Assembly (NCBI GenBank): GCA_021779415.1
Contig: JAJYAS010000133.1
Location: 1 to 7,958, forward strand
Reading direction: 5' to 3'
DNA length: 7,958 nt
From: Bacillota bacterium
GTDB lineage: Bacteria; Bacillota_B; Desulfitobacteriia; Desulfitobacteriales; Desulfitobacteriaceae
The notes beneath the pieces are model-generated. The model made no database searches, was not told the origin of the DNA, and saw only the letters and a program-made list of their open reading frames with translations. Below are positions 6,659 through 7,958 of the stretch, piece by piece. The position numbers and the translations under genes were made by a program. The number at the start of each line of letters is the position of its first letter. Position 1 is the first letter of the stretch.

Positions 6659-7873
6659 ATGCAGGCGTATGGTATGAGGTGGGTTACACTCGATAATTTG
6701 AGAGAAGCAAAAATGAGTTTAACAGAAATTGGTTCCGACGCCGGAGGAATTGGACATATGGCAGGGAAGGGATTAGGACGTGGGATAAAACTAGAGCAAG
6801 TCCCTTTACGGGTCGCCCATATTCTGAAACAGGAGATGTTATCCGTTGGCGGGGATGCAGCAGTACACCGGGATGTGATTACTAATAATGTGGATGCCAC
6901 AGATGTTATGTTGCTGGGCACAGTTCGTCAACTTGAGCACCTTTCGACTAAGGTATTAGCCCAACCCTTTGGGCTGAAGAAAGTTGGGCATGACTTGAAG
7001 CAGTTGCTTACGTTTCTAGAACCTCCTAAAACCCGCATTTTAAATTGTCGGGGCAAGGAGTTGAAGCTTGGGGAACGCACCTTAGTCATGGGAATTTTGA
7101 ATGTAACGCCAGATTCCTTCTCCGATGGGGGAAGGTACGTTAATATTGATGATGCCATAGCTCAGGCGAAATGTATGGTTGAAGAAGGTGTGGACATTTT
7201 AGATCTCGGGGCGGAGTCAACACGTCCTAGTCATGAGAGTGTGAGTGCCGAAGAAGAATGGCATCGTTTAGAACCAGTCCTAAAGGCACTTTTAGAGCTT
7301 GTGGAGGTTCCCATCTCGATTGATACCTATAAGGCTAGCGTTGCCTCTAAAGCTCTCGAAGCGGGAGCCCACATCATTAATGATATTTGGGGATTACAGA
7401 AAGACCCGGATATGGCAAGGGTGGTTGGAGAGTGCCAGGCTCCTGTGATCGTCATGCATAATCAGAATGGAGCCAATTACCATCATCTCATGGGAGATAT
7501 ATTTGACTTTTTGAGGCAAAGCATTGAACAGGCGGAGGCTCATGGATTATCCGGAGATCAAATTATTCTAGATCCAGGAATCGGGTTCGGGAAAACAACG
7601 GAGCAGAATCTTGAGGTGATGGCTCGATTGGCTGAATTTAAGACGCTTGGACATCCTGTACTCTTAGGAACATCACGCAAATCTATGATTGGAAAGACCT
7701 TGAACCTGGCGGTCAATGAACGGTTAGAGGCTACACTGGCGACCAGTGTTCTAGGGGTTGTTGCCGGGATGGATATAATTCGTGTCCATGATGTCCAGGC
7801 CAATCGCAGGGCAGTGCAAATGGCAGATGCAATTGTGCGGGGACAGAGAGGCGTTCATTATGTCGGGGCATGA
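6659..7873 (+). CDS. folP: Dihydropteroate synthase with N-terminal extension
   Basis: Condenses 6-hydroxymethyl-7,8-dihydropterin diphosphate with p-aminobenzoate to make dihydropteroate in folate synthesis; it is the sulfonamide target. The catalytic TIM-barrel domain covers about residues 130-404 and shows MGILNVTPDSFSDGG from 144, LDLGAESTRP (181-190), IDTYK (221-225), IINDIWG around D242, ILDPGIGFGKT with D305 and K312, TSRKS with S339-R340-K341, and RVHD (375-378). All expected substrate-binding residues are present. Typical enzymes have about 270-285 residues, while this one has 404. The first 130 or so form an extra region with the segments LKQEMLSVGGDAAVHRD and LGTVRQLEHL. I recall similar long forms in related Clostridia; its role is not known to me. 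It overlaps folB by 14 nt. Confidence 0.95.
   Translation: MQAYGMRWVTLDNLREAKMSLTEIGSDAGGIGHMAGKGLGRGIKLEQVPLRVAHILKQEMLSVGGDAAVHRDVITNNVDATDVMLLGTVRQLEHLSTKVLAQPFGLKKVGHDLKQLLTFLEPPKTRILNCRGKELKLGERTLVMGILNVTPDSFSDGGRYVNIDDAIAQAKCMVEEGVDILDLGAESTRPSHESVSAEEEWHRLEPVLKALLELVEVPISIDTYKASVASKALEAGAHIINDIWGLQKDPDMARVVGECQAPVIVMHNQNGANYHHLMGDIFDFLRQSIEQAEAHGLSGDQIILDPGIGFGKTTEQNLEVMARLAEFKTLGHPVLLGTSRKSMIGKTLNLAVNERLEATLATSVLGVVAGMDIIRVHDVQANRRAVQMADAIVRGQRGVHYVGA
7845..7851 (+). promoter_or_regulatory. Ribosome binding site of folB inside folP
   Basis: AGAGAGG lies within the end of folP, 8 nt before the folB ATG at 7860. It supports coupled translation of the two genes. Confidence 0.55.
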
Positions 7874-7958
7874 CGTCATTCACCTACGGGGTCTAGAATT
7901 TTATGCTTACCATGGGGTAATGCCAGAAGAACAAGTCTTAGGTCAAAAATTTCTGATT
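7860..7958 (+). CDS. folB: Dihydroneopterin aldolase, N-terminal part (cut by window edge)
   Basis: Only the first 33 codons are in the window. FolB cleaves 7,8-dihydroneopterin to 6-hydroxymethyl-7,8-dihydropterin and glycolaldehyde, two steps before FolP acts. The visible residues include LRGLEFYAYHGVMPEEQ and then LGQKF, the signature start of the FolB family, with the HGV and EE-x-x-x-GQ-x-F pattern. The ATG lies inside folP, 14 nt before its last base, in a different frame, so the two are tightly coupled. folK would be the expected next gene. Nothing looks broken; the end at 7958 is just the window edge. Confidence 0.93.
   Translation, partial: MSGHDVIHLRGLEFYAYHGVMPEEQVLGQKFLI

Noticed and set aside
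1..7958. CRISPR arrays, tRNA or rRNA genes, insertion sequence ends, toxin-antitoxin or phage defence genes
   Set aside because: Looked for by eye on both strands; no regular repeats, tRNA-like cloverleaf, transposase-like frame or defence-family motif was seen.

Overview
The window reads like the chromosome of a low-to-mid-GC Firmicute. My best guess is an anaerobic, spore-forming Clostridia member of the Desulfitobacterium/Desulfosporosinus (Peptococcaceae-type) group. This rests on three things: strong AGGAGG-type ribosome binding sites before most genes, the tilS-ftsH-...-folP-folB order (a variant of the tilS-hpt-ftsH-...-sul-folB-folK block near the origin in Bacillus), and the protein styles (DUF881 pair, two-gene ThrE type, FolP with a long N-terminal extension). 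The genus is inference. All genes lie on the + strand and are tightly packed.

Layout. Positions 1-115 are the 3' end of a group II intron: a domain V hairpin and a domain VI hairpin with a bulged branch-point A can both be folded by hand. Positions 116-288 are non-coding apart from a short terminator-like hairpin. Then come a small membrane protein of the ThrE_2 half-exporter family (289-759), tilS for tRNA-Ile lysidine synthetase (704-2161, overlapping the previous gene by 56 nt), a clear sigma-A type promoter with an extended -10 element, ftsH for the membrane AAA+ zinc protease (2237-4159, TTG start), and ndk for nucleoside diphosphate kinase (4172-4621), followed by a strong intrinsic terminator. 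The second block holds two tandem DUF881 membrane-anchored coiled-coil proteins (4685-5389 and 5389-6090, joined by a TAATG overlap), an HD-domain phosphohydrolase with a C-terminal cysteine cluster (about 6164-6646), folP for dihydropteroate synthase with a 130-residue N-terminal extension (6659-7873), and the first 33 codons of folB for dihydroneopterin aldolase (7860 to the window edge).

How the genes fit together. tilS, ftsH and ndk are housekeeping genes for tRNA decoding, membrane protein quality control and nucleotide balance. folP and folB carry out folate synthesis, and folK probably follows outside the window. The HD protein sits directly before folP with only 12 nt between them, so a role in pterin or nucleotide dephosphorylation is a reasonable but unproven idea. 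The DUF881 pair, normally met near cell-division genes, is the least explained part. No CRISPR array, toxin-antitoxin pair, phage gene or clearly new defence system is visible. The window is mostly conserved chromosome, with its oddities at the intron edge, the DUF881/HD insertion and the FolP extension.
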